Assembly (NCBI GenBank): GCA_029880855.1
Contig: JAOUNS010000005.1
Location: forward strand, 62,001 to 126,000
DNA from: Gammaproteobacteria bacterium
GTDB taxonomy: Bacteria > Pseudomonadota > Gammaproteobacteria > UBA6429 > Thiohalophilaceae
Length of the DNA stretch: 64,000 nt
Direction: 5' to 3'
Positions 8,429 through 18,046 of the stretch are shown one piece after another. The notes beneath the pieces were generated by a model. It was given only the letters and a program-made list of their open reading frames with translations, searched no databases and was not told the DNA's origin. The position numbers and the translations under genes are program-made. The number at the start of each line of letters is the position of its first letter. The stretch's first letter is position 1.

Positions 8429-10207
8429 ATGAAAGCGGAACTCCAGAACCTGATCGGACAAGCCATCGAGAGCCTGCAAAATGACGGCACCTTGCCCACT
8501 GATATCGAGCTGAAGATCCAGATCGATCGCACCCGCGACAAAAGCCACGGTGACTTCGCCTGCAATATCGCCATGCTGCTGGCCAAACCGGCCAAAGCCA
8601 AACCCCGTGATCTGGCCGCGCAAATCGTCGCTGCCCTGCCCGCTTCCGATATCGTCACCAATGTGGAAATCGCCGGTCCCGGCTTTATCAACTTTTTCCT
8701 GGTCAGTGATGCCCAGCTGGCTGTGGTTGGCAAGATCCTCGCCGCCGGCGAGCAATTCGGTCGCTCCAGCAAGGGCGCCGGTAAGCGTGTGCAGGTGGAA
8801 TTTGTTTCCGCCAACCCCACCGGTCCCCTGCATGTGGGCCATGGTCGCGGTGCCGCCTATGGCGCAACCGTTGCCGATCTGCTGGAGGCAGTCGGTTTTG
8901 ACGTACACCGCGAATACTATGTGAATGACGCCGGTCGCCAGATGGACATCCTCGCCACCTCGGTCTGGTTGCGTTATCTGGGTCTGTGTGGCGTGGAACT
9001 GGAATACCCCGGCGAACAGGATTTCCCCAGCAACGGTTACAAGGGTGACTATGTGTGGGATATCGCCGCCACCCTGCATCGGGAAAACGGCGACGCCATG
9101 CAAAAAAGCTGGACGGAGATAAGTGAGGACTTACCCGCCGATGAACCATCCGGCGGTGATAAGGAAGAACACATTGACGGCCTGATCAACAAGGCCAAGA
9201 CCCTGTTGCGTGATGACCAGTATCGTCTGGTGTTTGATCTGGGTCTGAACTACATCCTGGATGATATCCGGGATGATCTCGAACACTTCGGCGTCACCTA
9301 TGACGAGTGGTATTCGGAACGCTCCCTGACGGACAGCGGCGCCGTCATGAAAGCACTGGAACGCCTGCAGGCCTCCGGTCATGCCTATGAAAAAGAGGGT
9401 GCCATCTGGTTCAAATCCTCCGACTTTGGCGATGAAAAGGATCGCGTACTGGTGCGTGACAACGGCCAGACCACCTACTTTGCCTCGGATATCGCCTATC
9501 ACATGGACAAGATGGAACGCGGCTTTGAACGCGTGATCGATATCTGGGGTGCAGACCATCACGGCTATGTTCCCCGCGTAAAGGCGGCGCTGGAAGCCCT
9601 CGGCGATGATCCGAAAAAGCTGGATGTGTTGCTGGTCCAGTTTGCGATCCTCTATCGTGGCGGTGAAAAGGCCCAGATGTCGACCCGTTCCGGTGAATTT
9701 GTCACCCTGCGTCAGTTGCGCAAGGAAGTCGGCAACGATGCGGCCCGTTTCTTCTACGTCATGCGTAAATCAGAACAGCATCTGGATTTCGACCTGGATC
9801 TGGCCATGTCCCAGTCCAGTGACAACCCCATGTACTACATCCAGTACGCCCATGCGCGGGTCTGCAGCATGCTGCGCAAGCTCGAAGAGAAAGGGCTCAG
9901 TTATGATCAGAGCAACGGCCTGAACAATCTGGCCATGCTGGATACCGATCATGAACAGGCGGTCATGAGCAAGCTGGATCAGTATGCAGAAGTGGTGGAA
10001 AACGCCGCCCTCAATCACGAGCCACACCAGCTGGTCCATTACCTGCGCGAATTGGCCAATGATTTTCACTCCTGGTACAACGCCCACAAGGTGATCATTG
10101 ACGAGTCCGATCTGCGTGATGCGCGGCTGGCCCTGAGTCAGGCGGTACGTCAGGTCACCGCCAACGGTCTGAAACTGCTGGGCGTTTCCGCCCCGGAAAG
10201 CATGTAA
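8429..10207 (+). CDS. argS: Arginine--tRNA ligase
   Basis: A class I aminoacyl-tRNA synthetase of 592 residues that charges tRNA-Arg. It has the ArgS N-terminal additional domain, the HIGH-type signature [11 protein letters not shown] (near residues 132-142), QMSTRSGE in place of KMSKS, and the C-terminal anticodon-binding domain rich in helices ([18 protein letters not shown]). The frame is open from 8354, but ATG 8429 ([11 protein letters not shown]), preceded by CGGAAG, is the family start. Confidence 0.97.
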   Translation: MKAELQNLIGQAIESLQNDGTLPTDIELKIQIDRTRDKSHGDFACNIAMLLAKPAKAKPRDLAAQIVAALPASDIVTNVEIAGPGFINFFLVSDAQLAVVGKILAAGEQFGRSSKGAGKRVQVEFVSANPTGPLHVGHGRGAAYGATVADLLEAVGFDVHREYYVNDAGRQMDILATSVWLRYLGLCGVELEYPGEQDFPSNGYKGDYVWDIAATLHRENGDAMQKSWTEISEDLPADEPSGGDKEEHIDGLINKAKTLLRDDQYRLVFDLGLNYILDDIRDDLEHFGVTYDEWYSERSLTDSGAVMKALERLQASGHAYEKEGAIWFKSSDFGDEKDRVLVRDNGQTTYFASDIAYHMDKMERGFERVIDIWGADHHGYVPRVKAALEALGDDPKKLDVLLVQFAILYRGGEKAQMSTRSGEFVTLRQLRKEVGNDAARFFYVMRKSEQHLDFDLDLAMSQSSDNPMYYIQYAHARVCSMLRKLEEKGLSYDQSNGLNNLAMLDTDHEQAVMSKLDQYAEVVENAALNHEPHQLVHYLRELANDFHSWYNAHKVIIDESDLRDARLALSQAVRQVTANGLKLLGVSAPESM

Positions 10208-10247
10208 ATCACCTCTTTCCCCCCTCCCAACAGGGGGCGGGGGAAAA

Positions 10248-10256
10248 TTATCCACA
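10248..10256. promoter_or_regulatory. Perfect DnaA box between argS and the SPOR gene
   Basis: TTATCCACA at 10248-10256, a perfect match to the DnaA-box consensus, lies in the 133-base gap before the SPOR-domain gene. It is single, so chance is possible, though it is the only perfect intergenic copy I noticed apart from the cluster before priA. A GC-rich partial hairpin (CCCCCTCCC / GGGGGCGGGGG) sits just upstream. Confidence 0.3.
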
Positions 10257-10340
10257 AAACAATGTCGAATCAGCTTTAACATCCCGGCATAACCGGCTGA
10301 ATCTGATATAATTCTTCTATTCCAAAAATGATACAGACCC

Positions 10341-10937
10341 ATGCCACGCGATTACGCCAAAAATAAAAGTGACAACAACGGAAAAAAGACCGGGATCCCC
10401 GGCTGGATCTGGATGCTGGGCGGCCTGACCGTCGGCCTGTTCGTCGCCTTCCTGGTCTATCTGAACGAGAACACCCCCAAACACAAACAGCGCCTGCTCA
10501 CCGATGCCATGAAACGTACCGTGGAAGATGCGCGCAAGGTACAGGAACAAAAACAAAATCTAAAAGAGGGCGACAAACGTCCCCGCTTTGATTTCTACAC
10601 CATCCTGCCGGAACTGGAAGTGGCCATCCCGGAACAGGAACTGGTCAAACCCAAACACACGACCCCCAAGCCCGGACCGAACAACAAACCGGGCAAACCG
10701 GAAGAGTTCAGCCTGCAAACCGGTTCATTTCGACATAAAGCCGAGGCGGACAAACTCAAGGCCAAACTGGCCCTGCAAGGGATCGTCACCAACATCCAGA
10801 CCGTCACCATTAATGACGGTGATACCTGGCACCGGGTCAGAGTCGGCCCAATGACCAATGCGAAGGAACTCGACGCTATTCGTATCCGGTTGCAGAAGCT
10901 GGGGATATCGACGATGGTGGTGAAGAGCAAGAATTAA
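10341..10937 (+). CDS. SPOR-domain cell-division protein, FtsN-like
   Basis: A 198-residue bitopic inner-membrane protein: short cytoplasmic N-terminus (MPRDYAKN, as in many FtsN proteins), one membrane helix (WIWMLGGLTVGLFVAFLVYL, about 22-42), a Lys/Pro-rich periplasmic linker, and a C-terminal SPOR domain from about residue 127 (FSLQTGSFRHKAEADKLKAKL...VRVGPMTNAKE). SPOR domains bind denuded glycan strands at the septum. Its place after priA and argS matches FtsN-like genes in related bacteria. It is shorter than E. coli FtsN. Confidence 0.85.
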   Translation: MPRDYAKNKSDNNGKKTGIPGWIWMLGGLTVGLFVAFLVYLNENTPKHKQRLLTDAMKRTVEDARKVQEQKQNLKEGDKRPRFDFYTILPELEVAIPEQELVKPKHTTPKPGPNNKPGKPEEFSLQTGSFRHKAEADKLKAKLALQGIVTNIQTVTINDGDTWHRVRVGPMTNAKELDAIRIRLQKLGISTMVVKSKN

Positions 10938-11210
10938 TTACCGGCCTGTTCGCAACAAGGCTGACAAAAACACAACGCAGAAACCACAGAGTATTTATTT
11001 AGATCAAAAACATAACGCAAAGACGCGAAGAACACAAAAATTATATTTGTTCAGTTTATAACGCAGAGGTCACAGAGAACACAGAGCATTTATATTTTCA
11101 GGAACATAACGCAAAGGTGCAAAGGCTGCTCCTGATCATCCCTGACCTCGCAGCATAAGTATATCCATACACAAAACGCAAAGTCGCGAAGAACGCAAAG
11201 ATTTTTTCTT
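10938..11210. repeat. Degenerate AACGCAAAG-type interspersed repeats
   Basis: At least five imperfect copies of a motif of the form AACGCAAAG(A/T)CGCGAAGAAC occur near 10973, 11014, 11060, 11107 and 11174, at irregular spacing in an AT-rich background. Variants read CGCAGAGGTCACAGAGAAC or CGCAAAGTCGCGAAGAACGC. Similar non-coding repeats are seen in many proteobacterial spacers. There is no credible gene here. Confidence 0.55.
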
Positions 11211-11615
11211 TCATCCATGGCAATTCCTGTTTTCAACAAGAACCGTGCCGCGTGGATCATCCCCTTTTGCTGCCATGTGATTGGATTTGATTTTTGAATC
11301 GATAGAGATGCGACAGGATGTCGCAGTTTGACAAAGGGCCAGGGAAGGCCCTTTTGTCAAACACAAACAAAAATCATAACCAATCACAGCATCAAGGCAG
11401 CAAGGGTGTCCTTTGCTTTGGTGACTTTCATTTGGACAAAGCAAATGAAAGTTACCCGCCTCAGCTGCGCAGCAGCGGGCGGAATAATTCATATATTTGG
11501 TTGTACTGTGCACTGGATTCCAGCACCCGCCGGAATGACGAAAAAGTCACTCGCCTCAACCACGAAGTGGGGGGGAGAAATAGAAACTTCGAAATCTCAC
11601 ATTCACACAGACATA
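11211..11615. repeat. Gene-free spacer with three stacked hairpins and repeat remnants
   Basis: Three strong inverted repeats follow one another: GCGACA 11310-11315 with TGTCGC 11319-11324; GTTTGACAAAGGGCC 11326-11340 with its complement at 11347-11362 (one-base bulge); and ACTTTCATTTG 11424-11434 with its perfect complement 11442-11452. Further on, CTGGATTCCAGC...GCCGGAATGACG (11513-11540) is a dispersed-repeat type whose translation gives the common artefact PAGMT. Open frames here in both directions are products of these repeats and I do not call them genes. Confidence 0.55.
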
Positions 11616-11617
11616 AA

Positions 11618-11650
11618 AAAACCCCCAACCTTGCGGTCGGGGGTTTTTCA
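11618..11650 (-). terminator. Rho-independent terminator of the giant lipoprotein gene
   Basis: Stem ACCCCCAACC at 11621-11630 pairs with GGTCGGGGGT at 11635-11644 around a TTGC loop, with a run of A on the left and T on the right, so it can work in both directions. It lies 22 bases beyond the stop codon of the minus-strand gene at 11672. Confidence 0.85.
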
Positions 11651-11671
11651 TTTCAGGTTTTTACTTACCTG

Positions 11672-14600
11672 TTAGGGCATGTACACCACGAAGCGTTGTG
11701 AACGACCCCAGATGGTGTTGGCGGTATCGGAGGCGATGACTTCGATATCCGCATAGGTCCCGGCGGGGATAGCGAAGATGCCGGTGCTGTCCCAGGTCCA
11801 GGTGGTGGTGTCTGCACTCAGGGACAGGCCGCCACTGCCGTTTGTCAGTCGCACCGTACGGAACTGATCATGGGGCAGGACATTGTTTGCTGCATCACGG
11901 AACCTGATCCGGATCTGGTGCAGGGTATTCGCAGCATCCGCCAGGTTGTTCGGCCAACTGAAGGTCAGGACACCACTACTGCCGGACACGTTAACAGCAT
12001 TCGTGTTGTTGCCCGCATTGCCTGGTACCGGATTGCCGTTGAGGCTAAAGGCGCTGCGTAACGGCGGCAGTTCCGCAGGAGCATACAGCGCTGTCGCATC
12101 CGGTGAGCCGTAGTTCACCTGATAGGTCAGCGAGGTGGGATCACCGGCATAGTTCTGCATGGTCAGTGTCAGGGTATCCGCCGCCAGTGGGGTGGCGGTT
12201 GTTGAACTGATAAAGATCATGTTGTTTTGCGGTACTTGATCATCCATGGGCATACCATAGAACGAACGCAGCCGTGTGTCATAATCACCGGTCAGCCACA
12301 TATTCAGCGGCGCGCCTGGACCGCCACCGAAGCCGAAGTCCTGTCCGGACGCACTGGTCAGGATACCTTCCGGCCGATTGGCCATGATCATGGAGACAAC
12401 CGTGCTCTGGAAACCGCCAGAATCAACACTGGTGCGAACACGCAGTTCTTTGTCTGACAATTTTGCATGCCCGGTCCAGGTGTCAGCCCCGTTGGTCATA
12501 CTTGCGGTGGCGTTCACCGCGTCGGAGAAGACCAGGGTTAGTGTGATCGGTGTTGCACCGAAAGTCAGGTTTGCAGTAACCGTATCCGTTGCATAGTCAA
12601 TTGAACCACCGGTACAGTCCATCACCGCCGGATCAACCGGTTTGCGAATACTGCAGACAAAGCCGGTCGGGTTGCTGCTCAGATTGATCTGGAAGATGCC
12701 GCGCCGGAAGTTGGGATGATTCACCTCAACATTATAAGAGCCGGTAATACCCGAGTGCAGTTTGATGCGACGACTTTGCGCTCTGGACACTGCACCGTTG
12801 CTGGTCGCGTTGTTAATCGCCAACAACTGCAGGGTCACGTCATCCTCGCCGATGGTACCGGCCGGCAGGATGTAGCCGGCAGTCGTTGTATTAAAGCGAC
12901 GCTTCACGTAGCCGTCCGGATCCTGGGCACGCAACTGATAGCTGGTGGTGGTTTCCGGATGGCCCGGCCAGCTGACATTGATCGGCTTGGTGCCGTTGAA
13001 GAAACCACGCAGACGGAAATCGTTTCCGCTTTGCGTCACCGACGCGCGCGCACCATTCACGTCGATATCCGACATAGCCGTGTTTTGCGTATAACGCTCG
13101 GCAACCGGGGCGACACTGGTGGTGACCGTGTAAACGGTTTCAATATCATCGCCGGCAAGGGTAACACCGGTCGTATCCATGACACCGTTCGGGCCGGTAT
13201 CCAGAATACGCACCGCCAGCGGGGTGGCGTGTGGAATGCTGATACTGCCGCCCTGAGAAGCATCACAGTTAACGGTGCTGACCGTATTGTTTGTTCTGAA
13301 CTGCAGGGTATCAAAATCAGGATCCGGCATATTCAGGTGGCCGAAGAAACGTCCGCCGGTGCCGCCGAAGTCATTGAAATAGTCACCTGAACACAAGACA
13401 GAGGTACTGCCTGCCACGTCAGGACCATCCAGTACCTGCAACCGCAAACGTCCGGTTGTACTGACCGCTGTCTTTAATGGCGGATTGTTTAGACCAACCA
13501 TGACACGCGATACAGCCGTAAGGTTATTGCTTTCGGTCAGAATGGTTCTGGTCAATCCGGAGGTATTCACCCGTTTCGCATAGGCGGGACCTGAATCAAA
13601 ACTGGCGCCAAACGGCAAACCACCGGCATCCTTGTCACCGGAGTAGTTACGTTCGTAACTGTCCAGATTAGCCATGATCATTGGCGCACCGTTTGTGCCA
13701 CCAGTTACCGCCGGATCAGCCATGAAAATACCGGTGTACTTGTTGTGGTAGACATTGGTGGCATCAATGAAGGTGTCAGCATTGAAGTCATATTTCACCA
13801 CTTCCTCGGTCTCCAGTTCAAAATAGCCGGTAGACGGATTAAAGGTATTGGTGACGACAGCCAGACTCCGTGAAACCTCGTTCACGCGGGGACCGGTCGG
13901 CAACCAGGCATTAATCAGGGTGCCGAAGGTTTCCAGCTGGAACGGGAAGCCGCGTTGTTCTTTGGCAGTTCTGAAACCAACAAAGGAATCGACGGATGCT
14001 GATTCAGCCATCATTTCCGCCGCATAGTTACCGGCATAGTTTTCCGTGCCGGTATGCTGGTAAACGAGGTTACTGTTGGTAAAGGTCTGTGTGTAGCTGC
14101 AATCCGGCAGACCGCTGACATGCAAAGTCACATCAATGGTACCGGACATCTGACCTGCAGCCGTTGCGGTACCGGCCACGTTCAGATCCACACTCCAGTT
14201 GATTATGGCAGTATCGTTCAAAGGTTGTGTCAGGTCAGGGCGAACGCCGCTTAGCACACCGGTATTACTGACCAGCGGGAAGCTGAAGTCACCGGTTGAG
14301 GTGTTAATTGTCCCGGTCAGGCTCGCACCGTTACTCACTTTAGCCGTCAGGGTTGAGCCTGTTTGCGTAATGGTAATGGCGTTATTATCAATGGAACCAA
14401 GTCCCGCACTACAGGCCCCCGGATCACTGGTCACAACAGCCGGTCCCATCCAGACACCACTCATGGAGATCGAAGCGGCATCAGTATTACCGTTAATCGT
14501 GATCTCCAGATTAGCTGACTGGCCGTTGGCATTATAGGCAAAGGTATCCGTCAGGGTATCACCACTGTTCAATGCATTAACCGCAGCGTTGCCGTTATCC

Positions 14601-16114
14601 AGCGTATAGGTATAGGAACCATCGGCATTCAGCAGCAGACTGCCGTAGGTACCGGACAGGGTACCGGCATTGGTGACGGTCAACGCGGTGTCCGGATCAA
14701 CGTCATTACTCAACACATTACCGCTGACGGTATTGGGCACCGCATCCTCAGTGATGCTGTTGCCGTCGCCATTCAATACCGTGGCATCATCCGCACCGTT
14801 GATGGTAATCGTCAGGCCGGCACTCTGGCCGTTGGCGTTGTAGACAAAGGTGTCACTCAGTGTCCCACCACTGTTCAGTGCATTGACCGCAGCGTTGCCG
14901 TTATCCAGCGTATAGGTATAGGAACCATCGGCGTTCAGCAGCAGACTGCCGTAGGTACCGGACAGGGTACCCGCATTGGTGACGGTCAACGCAGTGTCCG
15001 GATCAACGTCATTGCTCAGCACATTACCGCTGACGGTATTGGGCACCGCATCCTCAGTGATGCTGTTGCCGTCGCCATTCAATACTGTGGCATCATCCGC
15101 ACCGTTGATGGTGATCACCAGATTGGCGGACTGACCGTTGGCATTGTAGACAAAGGTGTCACTCAGTGTCCCACCACTGTTCAGTGCATTGACCGCAGTA
15201 TTGCCGTTATCCAGCGTATAGGTATAGGAACCATCGGCATTCAGCAGCAGACTGCCGTAGGTACCGGACAGTGTGCCGGCATTGGTCACCACCAGCGGAG
15301 AATCCACATCGGTGTCATTACTCAGTACATTGCCACCGACCGTATTGGGTACCGCATCTTCCGTGATACTGTTGCCGTCATCAGAAAGTGCAGCAGGATC
15401 ATCCACCGGTGTCACTGTAATGCTGACGGTGACAATATTGGAATCCAATACCGCATCGGTGAGCTGGTAGGTAAAACTGTCAGTGGTGGTTTCACCACCG
15501 TTGTGAGTATAACTGAAGGTACCATTTGCATTCAGGGTTAATGCGCCGTTGGATGTGCCACTAATCAGCGTCACTTCCATGGCATCGCCTTCAGCATCGG
15601 AATCATTATTCAGTACAGTACTGCTGCCATTATCCAGTGTGGTGGCGGTACCACCTTCGGCAACGATAATGGAATCGGCAGCTGCGATGGGGGCATCGTT
15701 TATCGGGTTGACGGTGATAGAAACCGTCACCGTGTTGGAGTTATCGATCCCGTCGTTGGCGCGATAGGTGAAACTGTCAGCGGTGGTTTCACTGCCGTTA
15801 TGTGTATAACTGAAGCTGCCGTTGCTGTTGAGGGTCAAACTGCCATTGGCAGGATTGCTGACCAACACCGCCGTTAAGGTGTTACCGTCGGCATCAGTAT
15901 CATTTGCCAGTACTGATGTAACACCACCGGTAAGTGCAGCGACTGTGCCGCCTTCATCAACAATGATCGCATCGGCTGCCGCAACCGGTGCGGTATTACC
16001 GCCACCATCGCCACCGCCGCAGCCCTGTAAAACCAGGACCATGCTCATCAGTAAAAAAACAGGTAATTTTGTGATCTTAACGACAAACGTCGTTGTGCCC
16101 ACCGACAGGTTCAT
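11672..16114 (-). CDS. Giant surface lipoprotein with cadherin-like and VCBS-type repeats
   Basis: A 1480-residue protein. The N-terminus is a lipoprotein signal (VLVLQGC, Cys32) followed by a Gly/Asp linker. Two tandem cadherin-like repeats follow (about residues 42-235; each with ND(T/S)DA(D/E)G and a GSFSYTHNG-type strand), then three VCBS-type repeats of 102 residues (about 240-545; SITEDAVPNTV...NVLSND...GSYTYTLDNGN). The remaining 900 residues are a large beta-rich region with few cysteines that I cannot assign. Asp-rich loops suggest calcium binding and a role in adhesion or extracellular structure. It stands alone with its own terminator. No catalytic motif was seen. Confidence 0.8.
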   Translation of the reverse strand: MNLSVGTTTFVVKITKLPVFLLMSMVLVLQGCGGGDGGGNTAPVAAADAIIVDEGGTVAALTGGVTSVLANDTDADGNTLTAVLVSNPANGSLTLNSNGSFSYTHNGSETTADSFTYRANDGIDNSNTVTVSITVNPINDAPIAAADSIIVAEGGTATTLDNGSSTVLNNDSDAEGDAMEVTLISGTSNGALTLNANGTFSYTHNGGETTTDSFTYQLTDAVLDSNIVTVSITVTPVDDPAALSDDGNSITEDAVPNTVGGNVLSNDTDVDSPLVVTNAGTLSGTYGSLLLNADGSYTYTLDNGNTAVNALNSGGTLSDTFVYNANGQSANLVITINGADDATVLNGDGNSITEDAVPNTVSGNVLSNDVDPDTALTVTNAGTLSGTYGSLLLNADGSYTYTLDNGNAAVNALNSGGTLSDTFVYNANGQSAGLTITINGADDATVLNGDGNSITEDAVPNTVSGNVLSNDVDPDTALTVTNAGTLSGTYGSLLLNADGSYTYTLDNGNAAVNALNSGDTLTDTFAYNANGQSANLEITINGNTDAASISMSGVWMGPAVVTSDPGACSAGLGSIDNNAITITQTGSTLTAKVSNGASLTGTINTSTGDFSFPLVSNTGVLSGVRPDLTQPLNDTAIINWSVDLNVAGTATAAGQMSGTIDVTLHVSGLPDCSYTQTFTNSNLVYQHTGTENYAGNYAAEMMAESASVDSFVGFRTAKEQRGFPFQLETFGTLINAWLPTGPRVNEVSRSLAVVTNTFNPSTGYFELETEEVVKYDFNADTFIDATNVYHNKYTGIFMADPAVTGGTNGAPMIMANLDSYERNYSGDKDAGGLPFGASFDSGPAYAKRVNTSGLTRTILTESNNLTAVSRVMVGLNNPPLKTAVSTTGRLRLQVLDGPDVAGSTSVLCSGDYFNDFGGTGGRFFGHLNMPDPDFDTLQFRTNNTVSTVNCDASQGGSISIPHATPLAVRILDTGPNGVMDTTGVTLAGDDIETVYTVTTSVAPVAERYTQNTAMSDIDVNGARASVTQSGNDFRLRGFFNGTKPINVSWPGHPETTTSYQLRAQDPDGYVKRRFNTTTAGYILPAGTIGEDDVTLQLLAINNATSNGAVSRAQSRRIKLHSGITGSYNVEVNHPNFRRGIFQINLSSNPTGFVCSIRKPVDPAVMDCTGGSIDYATDTVTANLTFGATPITLTLVFSDAVNATASMTNGADTWTGHAKLSDKELRVRTSVDSGGFQSTVVSMIMANRPEGILTSASGQDFGFGGGPGAPLNMWLTGDYDTRLRSFYGMPMDDQVPQNNMIFISSTTATPLAADTLTLTMQNYAGDPTSLTYQVNYGSPDATALYAPAELPPLRSAFSLNGNPVPGNAGNNTNAVNVSGSSGVLTFSWPNNLADAANTLHQIRIRFRDAANNVLPHDQFRTVRLTNGSGGLSLSADTTTWTWDSTGIFAIPAGTYADIEVIASDTANTIWGRSQRFVVYMP
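14490..15405 (-). repeat. Tandem 306-bp coding repeats (three units)
   Basis: Within the giant lipoprotein gene the same marker (GCCGTAGGTACCGG) recurs at 14642, 14948 and 15254, giving an exact 306-base period, or 102 codons. The units are nearly identical at the DNA level, including silent positions, which points to recent duplication or gene conversion and makes copy number prone to change. Confidence 0.8.
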
Positions 16115-16383
16115 GGTATTCCTCCCCGGAACTTATCATTATTTAACCATTGCATTTAATAACAGCTATCCTGTTAACGATAACTGAATACAATTGGGTT
16201 TAATTTTTTTGCATTTATGTTGCGTTTTCTAATCAAACGTCCGCATGATTGCTTTGCACTACGCTTGAGTAATTGCGGATTTATACCTACTGTCATTAAA
16301 AATGGCAACAACCTGATTAAATATATGGCCACATCTTGACCAATTTTTGTTAAACTGATTATTCATTAACCAGATCACGGCCT

Positions 16384-17070
16384 ATGCATTACCTGTTTGT
16401 TATTACTCTCATTCTGCTTGTTGTGTTTGGTCCACATTGGTGGGCGCAATATACGTTTCGTCGTTACAGCAAACCCATGCCGCATATTCCGGGTACCGGT
16501 GGTGAACTGGCCCGGCATTTACTGGATCGTTTCGATATGCAGGATGTCAAGGTGGAAATCGCCGGGCGAGAGGGTGACCACTATGACCCCATGGATCGGG
16601 TCGTACGGTTGAGTAATGCCAACCACAACGATAACTCATTGACGGCGGTTGCCGTGGCCGCCCATGAAGTCGGTCATGCCATTCAACATCATCGCGGTGA
16701 AGCCTTGCTGAAATGGCGCAGCCGTCTGGCCGTACTCGCCATGGTGGTGGAAAAGATCGGTGCAGCGGCGCTGTTGGCCATGCCGTTCATGACGCTGCTC
16801 AGCCGGGCCCCATCACTTGGTATTGCCATGGTTGCCATCGGACTGGGTTCCATGTTGGTTGCCACCCTGGTGCATCTGGTGACTTTGCCGGTGGAGCTGG
16901 ATGCCAGTTTCGGCAAGGCCTTGCCCGTACTCACTGAAGGCAACTATATCCAGCCGGACGATGAGGCGGCCGTCCGCACTATTCTCCGTGCTGCCGCGCT
17001 CACCTATCTTGCCGCCTCCCTGGCCAGTCTGCTCAACTTGTGGCGCTGGATCAGAGTGCTGCGTCCCTGA
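16384..17070 (+). CDS. Membrane-bound neutral zinc metallopeptidase (YugP/Zn_peptidase_2 family)
   Basis: A 228-residue protein: an N-terminal membrane helix (2-18), then a domain with HEVGH at residues 94-98, the gluzincin-type zinc motif, in the family context AVAVAAHEVGHAIQHH. A pair of hydrophobic helices follows, with TLPVELDASFGKALPVL, a conserved stretch of this family, then a last helix (AALTYLAASLASLLNLW). Physiological substrates of this family are largely unknown. It is divergently placed from the giant lipoprotein gene across a 270-base spacer. Confidence 0.88.
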   Translation: MHYLFVITLILLVVFGPHWWAQYTFRRYSKPMPHIPGTGGELARHLLDRFDMQDVKVEIAGREGDHYDPMDRVVRLSNANHNDNSLTAVAVAAHEVGHAIQHHRGEALLKWRSRLAVLAMVVEKIGAAALLAMPFMTLLSRAPSLGIAMVAIGLGSMLVATLVHLVTLPVELDASFGKALPVLTEGNYIQPDDEAAVRTILRAAALTYLAASLASLLNLWRWIRVLRP

Positions 17071-17205
17071 AAAGATTGATACGGTTCACGTTTACCCCGT
17101 GTTTATCCGGTCGGCAGTGTGTTTTCTCCTGACGGCGGTGTAGAATACGCCATCCCAAAAATTCCACTCAGAATCCTTTTAATTTAAATGCAGGGGTGCA
17201 GGAAA

Positions 17206-17706
17206 ATGAAAATTAAATCAGTCGTCAATGCTCTGGTCGCCGGTGCATTGCTGTTTGGCACAGCATCTGTCCAGGCCGAAACCTTTAATACTTACATCAC
17301 CACTTCCGCCGCCATGTCAGACGTAGACAATATGGATAACGGTATCTCCGCGCAAATCACCTACGGTTCACGTGTTCCGGAAATCGGCAAACGCTTCTTT
17401 TACGAAGCGGAATTCACCACCTCCATCGTGGACCCGGAAGCACCCGGTGTCGATCTCTCATATTACACACTGGGTGCATATGCCATGTTTGCACCGAACA
17501 TCACTGACACCATGGTACTGCGTCTGCGCGCCGGTCTGCTTTATCAGAACGTTGAAGTGAACGGTAAAACCGATGATGATGTGGAAGCCAGTTTTGGTTT
17601 TGGTGTCGGCTTTGATCTGGGCAAGACCACCAACATGGTAGTCGAGTATACCCGCCATGATGATGATATCTCACACATCTCAGTGGGTATCCAGTTCAAG
17701 ATTTAA
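17206..17706 (+). CDS. Outer-membrane beta-barrel protein
   Basis: From ATG 17206 (preceded by GCAGGAAA) the protein has a cleavable signal ending SVQA-E, then about 145 residues of alternating strands (DVDNMDNGISAQITYGSRVP, FYEAEFTTSI, MVLRLRAGLLYQNVEV, ASFGFGVGFDLGK) and a C-terminal strand ending HISVGIQFKI, typical of a small 8-stranded barrel. The frame begins at 17188, but MQGCRK before the signal is unlikely. Role unknown, perhaps structural or in adhesion. It has its own terminator. Confidence 0.78.
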   Translation: MKIKSVVNALVAGALLFGTASVQAETFNTYITTSAAMSDVDNMDNGISAQITYGSRVPEIGKRFFYEAEFTTSIVDPEAPGVDLSYYTLGAYAMFAPNITDTMVLRLRAGLLYQNVEVNGKTDDDVEASFGFGVGFDLGKTTNMVVEYTRHDDDISHISVGIQFKI

Positions 17707-17725
17707 TCGTCCGAAATGTTGCAAC

Positions 17726-17754
17726 AAAAAGCCGGTCTCGCACCGGCTTTTTTT
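17726..17754. terminator. Bidirectional rho-independent terminator
   Basis: Stem AAAGCCGGT at 17728-17736 pairs with ACCGGCTTT at 17742-17750 around CTCGC, flanked by A and T runs. It separates the plus-strand barrel gene from the convergent cupin gene, whose stop codon lies in the T run. Confidence 0.88.
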
Positions 17755-18028
17755 ATGCAAAGGAATAGTGTTTGCGCACTGCCTGACGAATCTCCCAGGT
17801 GCAGGACATTCCGGCCGGAAAGGTCACCAGATCGCCCTTGCCCATGCTGACAGGCACACCGCCGGCCGGTGTAACAATGACATCACCCGTTAGAAAATAG
17901 CAGGTCTCTGTCGCATCATAGGTCCAGGGAAAGACGGACGCTTCTTTTTCCCAGATACCCCAGTCAGCAACACCCAGTTCATCCAGGCGTTGTTGATCGG
18001 GATTATGTTCCACTTTTATGCTTGTCAT
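17753..18028 (-). CDS. Cupin-domain protein (DUF861/EutQ-like)
   Basis: A 91-residue single-domain cupin: WGIWEKEASVFPWTYDATETCYFLTGDVIVTPAGGVPVSMGKGDLVTFPAGMSCTWEIRQAVRKHY. The pattern (W-x(4)-S-x-F-x-W-x-Y, then E-x-CYFL-x-G, then FPAGMSCTWE) is typical of the small (S)-ureidoglycine aminohydrolase-like cupins. The usual metal-binding histidines are mostly missing, as is common in this subgroup, so enzymatic activity is uncertain. It lies 18 bases after speA on the same strand and may be cotranscribed with it. Confidence 0.8.
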   Translation of the reverse strand: MTSIKVEHNPDQQRLDELGVADWGIWEKEASVFPWTYDATETCYFLTGDVIVTPAGGVPVSMGKGDLVTFPAGMSCTWEIRQAVRKHYSFA

Positions 18029-18046
18029 GCTTTTTCCCGTCGAGTC

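Noticed and set aside
8198-9103. 301-residue open frame on the minus strand
   Set aside because: It overlaps the end of priA and the start of argS in antisense and shows no family motif.
11318-11701. Overlapping plus-strand frames of 115 and 127 residues
   Set aside because: They run through dispersed-repeat remnants (including the PAGMT type), have no ribosome site and end in the terminator.
12716-13390. 224-residue open frame on the plus strand
   Set aside because: Antisense to the giant lipoprotein gene; the Gly/Asp/Thr-rich codons of that gene leave long antisense frames.
14490-15405. Regular repeats considered as a CRISPR array
   Set aside because: The 306-base period is in frame with the giant lipoprotein gene, units are far too long and there are no unique spacers or cas genes.
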